24,556 nucleotides of DNA. Origin: Bacteroidota bacterium (GTDB lineage: Bacteria; Bacteroidota; Bacteroidia; Chitinophagales; Chitinophagaceae). The translations under genes were made by a program, and so were the position numbers. Shown piece by piece: positions 1 through 6,774 of this stretch. The DNA lies in the NCBI GenBank assembly GCA_023433265.1, contig JAEZDR010000006.1, positions 1 to 24,556 on the forward strand, written 5' to 3'. The notes under the pieces are model-generated. The model saw only the letters and a list, made by a program, of their open reading frames with translations. It did no database searches and was not told where the DNA came from. How positions within the stretch are numbered: the first letter of the stretch is position 1; the number at the start of each line of letters is the position of its first letter.

Positions 1-954
1 ATGCCGGGAACAACGGATGAATTTAAATCGCAGGACGATATTCCTGCTGAAGATAATATTACTATGGTAAACCCGGGGCGGGGTTTCGTGAGTAGCGCTA
101 ATCAATTGCCCTACGATACCAGTTATCCTTACTACCTCGGCGGAACTTACCCTCCTTTCAGGGGCTACCTCATCAATAGGTACCTCAACGCAATGCAATC
201 TATCACACCATCTATGATGATGGGATTAATGAACAACAACCATAACCTTATTGCTGAATGGACGAGGCCTTCATTATTAGCCTACCTCGATGAAGCTCAG
301 GTAGATCCGGCACACGCTGTTTACCTTGATATCTTTAAAAACTGGAATCTGAAAAACGATCCGGATGAAAAAGGGGCCAGTATCTTCCAGGTTTTTTGGG
401 ATAGCCTGATGGTTACGGTCTATAAAGACGAGCTCGCAGGGGCTCACTTACCAATGCCGCAAACATCCACGTTGGTAGATGCCTTGCGAAAAAACGCCGT
501 GTATAACTTCACAGACAACATAAACACATCCGGGATAGAAACATGGAAAGATGCGGTTACTACAGCTTTTATCAAAGCATCTAAAGGCCTTTGGGCCATA
601 GACAACAAAGCTGAGGCGCTTTCCTGGTGGGCTTATAAGAACAGTGGTGTAAGGCACTTATTGAGAATCCCCGCCCTTAGCAGGCTATCATTACATGCCG
701 GCGGGGGAAGAGACATCATCAATGCTTATAAACAATATCATGGGCCGAGCTGGAAAATGGTTGTCCACCTTACTGCCGAAACAGAAGCCTATGGTATTTA
801 TCCAGGTGGGCAGAGTGGCAATCCAGGGAGTAAATACTACGATAACTTCGTGAACGACTGGGCTAGAGGCAGGTTTTACCGCCTGAAGGTCTTCTCAAGG
901 GAAGAAGCTAAAAATAATGCAAAGCTGGGAAGCATGATGTTTCAGCCGGCATAA
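1..954 (+). CDS. Penicillin acylase (S45) family hydrolase, C-terminal part, 5' truncated by window edge
   Basis: This is the C-terminal ~317 residues of a penicillin-amidase-like Ntn hydrolase, a family that cleaves amide bonds (beta-lactam side chains, acyl-homoserine lactones, other N-acyl amides) and is usually exported and self-processed. Visible family hallmarks are the NPGRGFVSSANQ stretch near residue 24, the helical middle, and the C-terminal run GPSWKMVVHL followed by YGIYPGGQSGNPGS and YYDNFVNDWARGRF. The reading frame is open from base 1, so the ATG there is almost certainly internal. The signal peptide, alpha subunit, spacer and catalytic N-terminal Ser of the beta subunit would lie left of the window. 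A membrane protein gene follows after 12 bp and is probably co-transcribed. The family is clear; the substrate cannot be read from this part. Confidence 0.88.
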   Translation: MPGTTDEFKSQDDIPAEDNITMVNPGRGFVSSANQLPYDTSYPYYLGGTYPPFRGYLINRYLNAMQSITPSMMMGLMNNNHNLIAEWTRPSLLAYLDEAQVDPAHAVYLDIFKNWNLKNDPDEKGASIFQVFWDSLMVTVYKDELAGAHLPMPQTSTLVDALRKNAVYNFTDNINTSGIETWKDAVTTAFIKASKGLWAIDNKAEALSWWAYKNSGVRHLLRIPALSRLSLHAGGGRDIINAYKQYHGPSWKMVVHLTAETEAYGIYPGGQSGNPGSKYYDNFVNDWARGRFYRLKVFSREEAKNNAKLGSMMFQPA

Positions 955-966
955 AACCAATCACAA

Positions 967-1380
967 ATGAAATTCCTGATAGCGTTACTTCTTACAGCAT
1001 TTCTGGGATATGTAGCCCCCTTGTATACCTTCATGCCATGGTGGAGCTTTGCTGCCACTTCTTTTCTTATTGCGGTTGCAATTCATCAGAGAGGTTTCAA
1101 AGCTTTTCTGTCTGGTTTCCTTGGTATGTTTCTTTTATGGGGAACCTATAGTTTTATCCTCGATCAGAACAATAATTCAATTTTATCCGGAAAAATTGCC
1201 AGGCTTTTTTCTTTGGGCGATAATGGCCTTACAATCATTCTCCTGGGTGCATTGCTCGCAGGTTTGGTCAGCGGTTTTGCGGCTTTGGCAGGCAGTTATC
1301 TGAGATCAGTAGGTGGCGTTCGGAAAAGAAAAAAGGTACAAACCCGTTCAACACTCGTTTCGGACGAAGCACATATTTAA
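967..1380 (+). CDS. Small four-helix membrane protein, unknown function
   Basis: This is a 137-residue integral membrane protein that I do not recognise as a named family. Hydrophobic segments lie at about residues 2-20, 24-41, 45-65 and 87-110. They are followed by a basic tail containing RKRKK, which suggests a cytoplasmic C-terminus. The ATG lies 12 bp after the stop of the acylase gene, so the two are probably one transcript. Its stop overlaps the stop of the convergent HAD gene in a shared TTAA at 1377-1380. A role with the upstream exported hydrolase is only an inference from the spacing. Confidence 0.75.
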   Translation: MKFLIALLLTAFLGYVAPLYTFMPWWSFAATSFLIAVAIHQRGFKAFLSGFLGMFLLWGTYSFILDQNNNSILSGKIARLFSLGDNGLTIILLGALLAGLVSGFAALAGSYLRSVGGVRKRKKVQTRSTLVSDEAHI

Positions 1381-1973
1381 GCTCGAACCTGAGGGGCGAA
1401 CATTCTCGAAGGCTTTCGGTTTGCTGAACAAATGTAAGATGCAGCCTCAGCTAAAGTTTGAACAATATGGGTTGGCTTTCTCCATTCATTAATATCCCAC
1501 TCCACCTCATTCCCGTTATCCAGGAAAATAGTCTTGCAATTAGCCCTGTTTCCGGCTTCTACATTATGTAACACATCTCCAATCATCCAGCTCTCTTCAA
1601 GGTCTATATGCAACTCCTCCGCAGCCTGCAGTATCAAACCGGGTTGAGGCTTCCTGCATCCGCACGACCTTGAGTAAATCCTGTTCTTTCCATGCGGGTG
1701 ATGAGGGCAGTAATAAAAACCTGCCAGGTCAATCCCCGATTCTTCAAGACGCTGTCTTATAACTTCTTCCATAATGCTCATTTCTTTTGCCGTGAAGTAG
1801 TTGAGCGCAATACCAGGCTGGCTCGATACAATGATAAGCTCGTAACCTTCATCCTGCAGCAGGCTTAACGCTTCAGGTACCGTATCGTTGAACTGGATAA
1901 ATGCAGGGTCTACGTTATAAGGTACATCCACCAGCAACGTTCCATCTTTCTCTATAAAAACTCCCTTTTTCAT
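1377..1973 (-). CDS. HAD-IIIA phosphatase-like protein, GmhB/histidinol-phosphatase type, with altered nucleophile
   Basis: This 198-residue protein has the fold signature of GmhB-type phosphatases, which act on D-glycero-D-manno-heptose 1,7-bisphosphate or histidinol phosphate. Motif I reads FIEKDGTL, so the catalytic nucleophile, normally Asp (FLDRDGTL), is Glu8; the acid/base Asp10 is kept. The Zn loop is intact with Cys89, His91, Cys104 and Cys106, followed by Lys108 in CRKPQPG. Motif IV reads IGDVLHNVEAG, so Asp133 is kept but the position usually filled by a second Asp is Asn137. I chose the ATG at 1973 because AGAGG precedes it; a longer frame to 2030 would need TTG. The gene converges with the membrane protein gene, sharing TTAA at the stops. 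The fold is clear, but phosphatase activity is doubtful. Confidence 0.85.
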   Translation of the reverse strand: MKKGVFIEKDGTLLVDVPYNVDPAFIQFNDTVPEALSLLQDEGYELIIVSSQPGIALNYFTAKEMSIMEEVIRQRLEESGIDLAGFYYCPHHPHGKNRIYSRSCGCRKPQPGLILQAAEELHIDLEESWMIGDVLHNVEAGNRANCKTIFLDNGNEVEWDINEWRKPTHIVQTLAEAASYICSANRKPSRMFAPQVRA

Positions 1974-2453
1974 GTTCCTCTGTCTTAATTGTTCACCTTC
2001 CTTTTTAACAGAAGTCAAACGTTGAACCAAAAAGAAAACTGTCCAAAAATTCCCCGTTTACAGCCGTCTAAAAAGTCAGGCTCTTGCAAAAAAGAGCGAC
2101 TTCAATTATCCCAATAACTGCTTTTCCAGCACATAAGAACCTGGCGTTTGGGTAGAGTTCACCTCAACAACCATTGCGGCCCGGTTCTAACTAATTTTAC
2201 CGGCTCCTGCTTTCTTCCGCAGCTACCCCCCGCAACCTTTTGACCTTGAATTTATTTTTAATCGCCTTCGGTTTTAACATTTGATAAATTGCCGTTCAAA
2301 CAGCAGGCATGACTTTTGAATTTATTCAGAAGCCCTTATTGTATTTGATGATTCGTAAATAAGAAGTAACAGGCGAGCAGGGCTTTCAATAACTTTTTTC
2401 GTACTCAAGTTGGCTTTCATTCAACTGTGTTCATTTTTTAAAGAAGTAGTGTG
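1974..2453. other. 480-bp divergent intergenic region between HAD gene and response regulator
   Basis: I see no convincing gene here on either strand. It holds the candidate HAD promoter (2016-2047) and an extended hairpin at 2073-2102: AAGTC pairs with GACTT and GCTCTT pairs with AAGAGC around a six-base loop, with a two-base bulge. For the response regulator the nearest -7-like match is TAACTTTT at 2390-2397, with no good -33 element. The rest is unremarkable. Confidence 0.5.
2016..2047 (-). promoter_or_regulatory. Candidate Bacteroidota-type promoter of the HAD gene
   Basis: On the minus strand TTTG (2047-2044) is followed after 20 bp by AACGTTTG (2023-2016), one base off the Bacteroidota -7 consensus TAnnTTTG with the usual spacing. 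A start about 7 bp further on would leave a leader of about 35 bases before the ATG at 1973. This is a pattern match only. Confidence 0.35.
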
Positions 2454-2828
2454 ATGAGGAAGATTTTGGTGGTGGATGACAATCAGGACATTCTGATTGC
2501 TTTACAGGAACTCCTAAAGTTTTATGGTTTTGAAGTGTTTGTCACCGATTCCGGTGAGCAGGTCTATAACATGATCGACGCCCACGATCCTGACTTATTA
2601 GTCCTTGACGTTATGTTATCAGGTATCGATGGAACTGAGATTTGCCGTAGTTTAAAAACGAACGACAATTATAGAAGCTTGCCTATCATCATGATATCGG
2701 CCCATCCAAACGCGCAGCACATGGTTACCGTTGCTGGAGCCAACGATTTCGTAGCTAAACCTTTCGACGTGGGCTATCTGATCGAAAAAATTAAAAAACA
2801 CCTCGTTCCCCGTTTACAAACAGCTTAG
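2454..2828 (+). CDS. Single-domain response regulator (CheY-like receiver)
   Basis: This is a 124-residue stand-alone receiver domain of a two-component phosphorelay. Acidic pocket Asp8 and Asp9 lie in ILVVDDN, the phosphoacceptor is Asp52 in LLVLDVML, the switch Ser82 is in IMISAH, and the conserved Lys102 is in AKPF. No output domain follows, so it must act through protein contacts or as a relay intermediate. A GTG directly before the ATG could add one residue; I prefer the ATG, which has an AAGAAG stretch a short way upstream. No histidine kinase lies in the window, so its partner is unknown. A terminator hairpin follows 25 bp after the stop. Confidence 0.93.
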   Translation: MRKILVVDDNQDILIALQELLKFYGFEVFVTDSGEQVYNMIDAHDPDLLVLDVMLSGIDGTEICRSLKTNDNYRSLPIIMISAHPNAQHMVTVAGANDFVAKPFDVGYLIEKIKKHLVPRLQTA

Positions 2829-2853
2829 TTCTAATATTTTAAAGCATTGTACT

Positions 2854-2876
2854 AGCCGGCATTTGTCCGGCTTTTT
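2854..2876 (+). terminator. Rho-independent terminator of the response regulator gene
   Basis: AGCCGG (2854-2859) pairs with CCGGCT (2867-2872) around a seven-base loop and runs directly into TTTTT. It sits 25 bp after the stop codon. Confidence 0.8.
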
Positions 2877-2971
2877 GCGTTTTACCCCCTTGCTCTATTA
2901 TCTTTAAACGGCCCATCCCTTATTTAAGGTAGTCATCGTCCCAACTCCCTCTGATCAACTGCCCATTTTCC

Positions 2972-3037
2972 AGCGACCTTAAAGCGTAGTAAAAGCGTAG
3001 TGATAGCGTAGTAATAGCGTAATAATAGCGTTACTCG
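2972..3037. repeat. 11-bp-periodic tandem array, six units of AGCG-N7
   Basis: AGCG recurs exactly every 11 bp at 2972, 2983, 2994, 3005, 3016 and 3027. The units AGCGTAGTAAA, AGCGTAGTGAT, AGCGTAGTAAT and AGCGTAATAAT are near-identical; the outer units are degenerate. The 11-bp period shifts reading frame at every unit, so it is not protein-coding, and it is close to one helical turn. A related array with the core on the opposite strand lies at 20942-21056. Confidence 0.85.
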
Positions 3038-3114
3038 GCCCTTCCAAATACACATCAAATTCCATCCGAAACTGTAAAAAAACTCATATCTATTGCTTGT
3101 TCTCTGTCCCTTAC

Positions 3115-3145
3115 CCCAAAAAAAACCGCTCTTTTCAGAGCGGTT
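3115..3145 (-). terminator. Rho-independent terminator of the DUF4382 gene
   Basis: AACCGCTCT (3124-3132) pairs with AGAGCGGTT (3137-3145) over nine base pairs with a four-base loop. Read on the minus strand the hairpin is followed by a long T run (the A tract at about 3118-3125). It lies about 20 bp after the stop codon at 3167. Confidence 0.85.
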
Positions 3146-3166
3146 CCATCATTCATCTATTTCAAC

Positions 3167-3955
3167 CTATTGCACATTAATGGTGCCCACATCCTTTACC
3201 GAACCCAGGGAGACGTCTACTCCCGTCATGACCTTATCCTGGTAACCAGCCCCGGCATCCACATGCAACGAGTAACTAGCCGCCGGAAGCCCATTAATAC
3301 GGAAGAAGCCGGTGAGGGTGTCGGCCGCAGCTGTGGCAATCGTATCATTAGCTGCAGTTACCGTATAAACCCAGGCTCTCGATGCAACTGGTGTAACAAC
3401 ACCTTTCACCGAGCCTGATGTTGCTTGCGTATAGGCCCTTATCACGGGCTTCAATATATATTTGTTGCTACCGGTTGTTACAATCGACTTACCGGCATCA
3501 AAGTCAAGCCACATCTTGTATTCAATGCCTTCCACCAGGTCTGCGTTTACTTTCAGCTTCAACCCTGATTGCTGCGCCGATGGTGTTGTAAGATTATGCG
3601 TAGTGCCGTCCACTTTTACAGTGTTATTACTTCCAAGAACCAGCCTTATCTGCTGTAGCTTGCCTGCAGGAAGCTCGGCGGTGGTTAACAATGTATCCAT
3701 TCCGTTAGAAAAATCCAGCAGATTGTAAACACCTTTTTTTACCGGGTTTAGAGTAACCCACCCTTCTTCTCCGTCAGCGTCCGAAAACTTAACCTGGATA
3801 GATTGAACATCAATATTCACTTGCTGGTAGTTAGCAGGATCATCGGTCAGGTAAAGACTAAGCTTCGAAACATTCTTGTTCTCGTCATCTTTAGAGCAGC
3901 TTACGAAGAGGCTACTGAAGGCTACAAGGCCCATGAATAACATTCGGGAATACAT
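3167..3955 (-). CDS. DUF4382 domain lipoprotein with carboxypeptidase-regulatory-like C-terminal domain
   Basis: This 262-residue predicted lipoprotein begins with MYSRMLFMGLVAFSSLF and a lipobox ending in Cys20 (FVSC), followed by acidic SKDDEN, the usual Bacteroidota surface-lipoprotein pattern. Residues ~31-175 match the DUF4382 layout: LSLYLTDDPA at the start, VNIDVQSIQVKF, GVYNLLDFSNG, LPAGKLQQIRLVLG, and the closing YILKPVIRAY. Residues ~180-262 look like a carboxypeptidase-regulatory/SpaA-type beta-sandwich (GSVKGVVTP, GFFRINGLPAASYSLHVDA). The frame is open to 4102, but the start at 3955 is the one that gives a proper signal peptide. I see no clear Shine-Dalgarno or promoter. The molecular function of DUF4382 proteins is unknown to me; an extracellular carbohydrate- or surface-associated role is an inference. 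Confidence 0.88.
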   Translation of the reverse strand: MYSRMLFMGLVAFSSLFVSCSKDDENKNVSKLSLYLTDDPANYQQVNIDVQSIQVKFSDADGEEGWVTLNPVKKGVYNLLDFSNGMDTLLTTAELPAGKLQQIRLVLGSNNTVKVDGTTHNLTTPSAQQSGLKLKVNADLVEGIEYKMWLDFDAGKSIVTTGSNKYILKPVIRAYTQATSGSVKGVVTPVASRAWVYTVTAANDTIATAAADTLTGFFRINGLPAASYSLHVDAGAGYQDKVMTGVDVSLGSVKDVGTINVQ

Positions 3956-4314
3956 AAGTTTGGAATTTGCCCAACAACAGCGAAGATTATGCCTAACTGC
4001 AGTATGATACTTTGTAGTTATGAAATTCCATCTCCTACGAAATGTCCGGCACTGTAAGACGTTATTATTCGACTGTGAATCAATGAGCTGGCACCTACTC
4101 ATTTGTGAAGTTCTGTAGTCGGGTTGATTATGTTTTGCTTTCAGCTAATACCTTGCGACTTCCAGGATCAAATTTATTTTAAGGGTCTGCTGTTAACTAC
4201 AGTACTCTTCCGCACCTGCAATCGTATGCGTTCCCATCTAATATATGTAAGGTTACAGCTAAACGATTTTGCTGTAATTTCACCGCTCAATTTTAAAAGC
4301 ACGGCAATACATAT
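3956..4314. other. 359-bp divergent intergenic region between DUF4382 gene and E2 gene
   Basis: No convincing gene; an open frame at 4124-4327 has no recognisable protein features and overlaps the E2 start. It contains a small palindrome AGTATGATACT (4001-4011), 46 bp upstream of the DUF4382 start, and the TTACAGC-N11-GCTGTAA inverted repeat (4253-4277) upstream of E2. I could not identify a good promoter for either gene. Confidence 0.5.
4253..4277 (+). promoter_or_regulatory. Inverted repeat upstream of E2 gene, possible operator or leader hairpin
   Basis: TTACAGC (4253-4259) and GCTGTAA (4271-4277) are a perfect seven-base inverted repeat separated by 11 bases, ending 37 bp before the E2 start codon. 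The spacing fits either a dimeric regulator site with centres about 18 bp apart or an RNA hairpin. No regulator is known from the window. Confidence 0.3.
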
Positions 4315-6003
4315 ATGGCTGAAGTGATACTAATGCCCCGGCTAAGCGATACTATGACAGAAGGAGTTATAGCTGCATGGCACAAGAATGTGGGCGATAA
4401 TGTAAAAAAGGGAGAAGTACTCGCTGACATTGAGACTGACAAAGCCACCATGGAACTGGAATGTTATAAGGAAGGTGTGTTATTGCACCGCGGAGCAGAA
4501 AATGGTCAGAAACTCATGGTTAACGATCTGATGGCTATAATTGGAGAACAGGGAGAAGATATCTCATCTTTAATTTCTGAACATACAGGTTCTAATGGGG
4601 TTGAAAAGCCTGTAGAAAAAGAAGCGGCAGAGCCTGCGAAAGAAACTGCCCGACCTGCTGAAAAACAGGAAAGCGCCGATGCTAAAAAGGAAAGCAAACC
4701 AACTCCAAACATGGATGATGTTGTGTTAATGCCAAGGCTGAGCGACACGATGACCGAGGGAGTTATTGCGGCATGGCATAAAAACATAGGCGATGACGTA
4801 AAGAAGGGTGATGTCCTTGCCGAAATTGAAACAGACAAAGCTACCATGGAGCTGGAAAGCTATAAAAATGGCAAGCTATTATATCAGGGAGCAGACGTGG
4901 GAGCTAAAATCCAGGTTAATGAATTGCTTTGTATCATAGGCTCAGAGGGCACCGATGTGGATTCGCTTGTAAAAGCTGTTAAAGGTGGCGGTGCTGCTCA
5001 GCCCGTTCAAACAAAGGAAGATAAACCCACAAAGCAAGCCACTGCCACTGAGAATGATACAGTTTCCACTGAAACACAGCCCCTCAACGAAGGACGAATA
5101 TTCGCTTCTCCCCTAGCCAAAAAAATGGCTGAAGAAAAGGGCATCGATTTGAAGTATGTAAAAGGTTCCGGCGACAACGGCCGTATAACAAAAACGGACG
5201 TTGAAAGCTATAAACCCGGTAGAGAAAGCAAACCACAAGAAAAGCCGGAAGCAACTCAACAAGCTGAAAAACCCCAAACAGATAAATCGGTTAAATCAGT
5301 TGGCGCTTCATCTTTCGACCATGAAAGCTTTGAAGAAGTGCCTGTGTCGCAAATGCGAAAAACCATTGCACGCAGATTAGCAGAAAGCAAATTTAGTGCA
5401 CCGCATTTCTACCTCACCATGACTATCGACATGGAGGCGGCTATTCAGGCTAGGACCAGGCTGAACGAGTTAAGTAAAGTAAAAATTAGCTTTAATGACC
5501 TTGTGTTGAAAGCTGTTGCAGTATCGCTAAAACAACACCCGAAAGTAAATAGTAGCTGGTTGGGCGACAAAATCCGCATAAACAATCATGTAAATATTGG
5601 AGTTGCCGTAGCAGTTGAAGAAGGCTTACTGGTACCTGTTATTCGTAATGCAGATCTGAAACCTTTAAGCCACATCGCAGTCGAGGTGAAAGACTTTGCA
5701 CAGAAAGCTAAAGAAAAAAAATTGCAGCCTTCAGATTGGGAAGGCAACACGTTCACCATCTCCAATCTTGGAATGTTTGGAATTGATGAATTCACAGCTA
5801 TTATCAATCCCCCTGATGCATGTATTCTTGCTATTGGAGGCATTAGCCAGGTGCCGGTAGTAAAAGATGGACAGGTAGTTCCGGGTAACTTAATGAAGGT
5901 AACGCTATCCTGCGACCATCGGGTTGTGGACGGTGCTACGGGGGCTGCCTTCCTCCAAACCCTAAAATCAATCCTGGAAGAGCCGCTTCGCATGCTGGTT
6001 TAA
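4315..6003 (+). CDS. Pyruvate dehydrogenase complex E2, dihydrolipoamide acetyltransferase with two lipoyl domains
   Basis: This 562-residue protein is the acetyl-transferring core of the pyruvate dehydrogenase complex, passing the acetyl group from E1 via lipoamide to CoA. Domains in order are lipoyl 1 (~2-78, lipoylated Lys43 in ETDKATME), lipoyl 2 (~135-210, Lys175 in the same motif), Pro/Ala/Lys/Glu-rich linkers, a peripheral subunit-binding domain (~263-297, FASPLAKKMAEEKGIDL then GSGDNGRITKTDV), and the catalytic domain (~340-562). The active-site motif DHRVVDG is at 534-540 with His535. The two lipoyl domains are near-identical in protein but differ at many synonymous positions. E1 and E3 genes are not adjacent. 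The ATG at 4315 starts directly at the lipoyl domain, as in this family. A strong terminator follows. Confidence 0.95.
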   Translation: MAEVILMPRLSDTMTEGVIAAWHKNVGDNVKKGEVLADIETDKATMELECYKEGVLLHRGAENGQKLMVNDLMAIIGEQGEDISSLISEHTGSNGVEKPVEKEAAEPAKETARPAEKQESADAKKESKPTPNMDDVVLMPRLSDTMTEGVIAAWHKNIGDDVKKGDVLAEIETDKATMELESYKNGKLLYQGADVGAKIQVNELLCIIGSEGTDVDSLVKAVKGGGAAQPVQTKEDKPTKQATATENDTVSTETQPLNEGRIFASPLAKKMAEEKGIDLKYVKGSGDNGRITKTDVESYKPGRESKPQEKPEATQQAEKPQTDKSVKSVGASSFDHESFEEVPVSQMRKTIARRLAESKFSAPHFYLTMTIDMEAAIQARTRLNELSKVKISFNDLVLKAVAVSLKQHPKVNSSWLGDKIRINNHVNIGVAVAVEEGLLVPVIRNADLKPLSHIAVEVKDFAQKAKEKKLQPSDWEGNTFTISNLGMFGIDEFTAIINPPDACILAIGGISQVPVVKDGQVVPGNLMKVTLSCDHRVVDGATGAAFLQTLKSILEEPLRMLV

Positions 6004-6021
6004 CACAAAAGACATTTAAAT

Positions 6022-6048
6022 AAAAAAGCCGGTTCACCGGCTTTTTTT
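6022..6048. terminator. Bidirectional Rho-independent terminator between E2 gene and L,D-transpeptidase gene
   Basis: AAAAAAGCCGG (6022-6032) pairs with CCGGCTTTTTT (6037-6047) around TTCA. The A and T runs give a T tract on both strands, so it can serve both convergent genes, with stops at 6003 (plus) and 6068 (minus). Confidence 0.85.
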
Positions 6049-6067
6049 ATTCCTATTCTTACACCAA

Positions 6068-6583
6068 CTATGGTTGAATTGTTACAGGTGTGCCCAATGG
6101 CGTCATTTTGAAAAGCTCTTCCATGTGATTGTTTTTCAAGCTAATGCAGCCTAAAGTCCAATTCTGGTACTCATCCACTGCAAAGTCTTCGTTAGGCCAG
6201 GTTCCATGTATACCTATACCCCCGCCAATTCTTGCTTTAGCAGGTATAACCCCGGCTTGTTTGCGTTGTTTAAACTTCGATAAATCAGCTTGTGTAGGGT
6301 AATCAAGACCCATGTAGCTATGCCATTTTGGATGCGGTTTCTTATTTACGATTCTGTAGGTACCAATAGGAGTTCGTCTGTCACCCTCATATAACTTGTC
6401 ACCTTGGTCCTTGTTCCCAAAAACTACGGGGTAGCTTACAAGCCACCCTTGCTCGTCGTACACAGAAAGTTCATACTCGCTCTTATCTATTAAGATACGA
6501 AAAAAATTGGTTGAAGCAGGCCGGTAAGAAGTGTTAGTCAAAAACACAATGGCTACAATGCTTAGCAGTCTCAAATACTTCAT
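6068..6583 (-). CDS. L,D-transpeptidase (YkuD-fold) with N-terminal signal
   Basis: This 171-residue protein carries a YkuD domain, whose members form 3-3 peptidoglycan cross-links or attach proteins to peptidoglycan in the periplasm. The N-terminus MKYLRLLSIVAIVFLTNTS looks like a signal peptide or anchor. The domain begins near ILIDKSEYELSVYDEQG; GDRRTPIGTYRI (~68-79) is typical. The active site is seen as IHGTWPNED (His126) and TLGCISL with nucleophile Cys146; the family's usual SHGC is TLGC here, so the His two residues before the Cys is Leu. The frame is open to 6646, but the start at 6583 gives the cleanest signal peptide and follows a -7-like box (TAATTTCG, 6632-6625). The gene is divergent from the class D beta-lactamase gene. 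L,D-transpeptidases can lower sensitivity to many beta-lactams, so the pairing may be functional. Confidence 0.88.
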   Translation of the reverse strand: MKYLRLLSIVAIVFLTNTSYRPASTNFFRILIDKSEYELSVYDEQGWLVSYPVVFGNKDQGDKLYEGDRRTPIGTYRIVNKKPHPKWHSYMGLDYPTQADLSKFKQRKQAGVIPAKARIGGGIGIHGTWPNEDFAVDEYQNWTLGCISLKNNHMEELFKMTPLGTPVTIQP

Positions 6584-6702
6584 GCAAGAGAAAATTTTTC
6601 TTCTTTTCAACGAAAAAACTGTTCCGAAATTACGATTCATCCACATTAATTTTAAATGAAAAGCCAGTCAACTTTTCAACAGTCACCTTTTCCGTTCACC
6701 AG

Positions 6703-6712
6703 CAATGCATTG
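6703..6712. promoter_or_regulatory. 10-bp perfect palindrome in L,D-transpeptidase/beta-lactamase divergent region
   Basis: CAATGCATTG lies between the two divergent genes, 34 bp upstream of the beta-lactamase -7 box. It could be half of a regulator site, but short palindromes are common by chance. Confidence 0.15.
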
Positions 6713-6745
6713 TATTTGAGTGCCGGCATTATCAACGTTGCTGTT

Positions 6746-6753
6746 TACCTTTG
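6746..6753 (+). promoter_or_regulatory. Candidate -7 box of the class D beta-lactamase gene
   Basis: TACCTTTG is an exact match to the Bacteroidota -7 consensus TAnnTTTG, with 21 bp between it and the ATG at 6775. The nearest upstream TTTG (6715-6718) is 27 bp away, longer than the usual spacer, so the -33 element is uncertain. Confidence 0.5.
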
Positions 6754-6774
6754 TAGGCATCGAAAAAAGAACTG

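Larger units (their letters stand above)
2829..3166. other. 338-bp convergent intergenic region
   Basis: This lies between the stop of the response regulator gene and the stop of the DUF4382 gene. It contains a terminator for each (2854-2876 plus, 3115-3145 minus) and the 11-bp-periodic array at 2972-3037. I see no coding capacity in it. Confidence 0.7.

Noticed and set aside
2972..3037. Possible CRISPR-like or coding repeat
   Set aside because: The units are contiguous 11-mers with no spacers, no cas gene is near, and the period changes reading frame at each unit.
4124..4327. Open frame of 67 codons upstream of the E2 gene
   Set aside because: Its composition is not protein-like, it has no recognisable domain, and it overlaps the well-supported E2 start in another frame.
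5586..5993. Long minus-strand open frames inside the E2, batB and mfd genes
   Set aside because: They are antisense shadows of strongly supported genes, with no domain signal of their own.
6638..6646. Longer starts for the L,D-transpeptidase at 6646 or 6640
   Set aside because: They add about 20 residues before the signal peptide and lie upstream of the candidate -7 box at 6625-6632.
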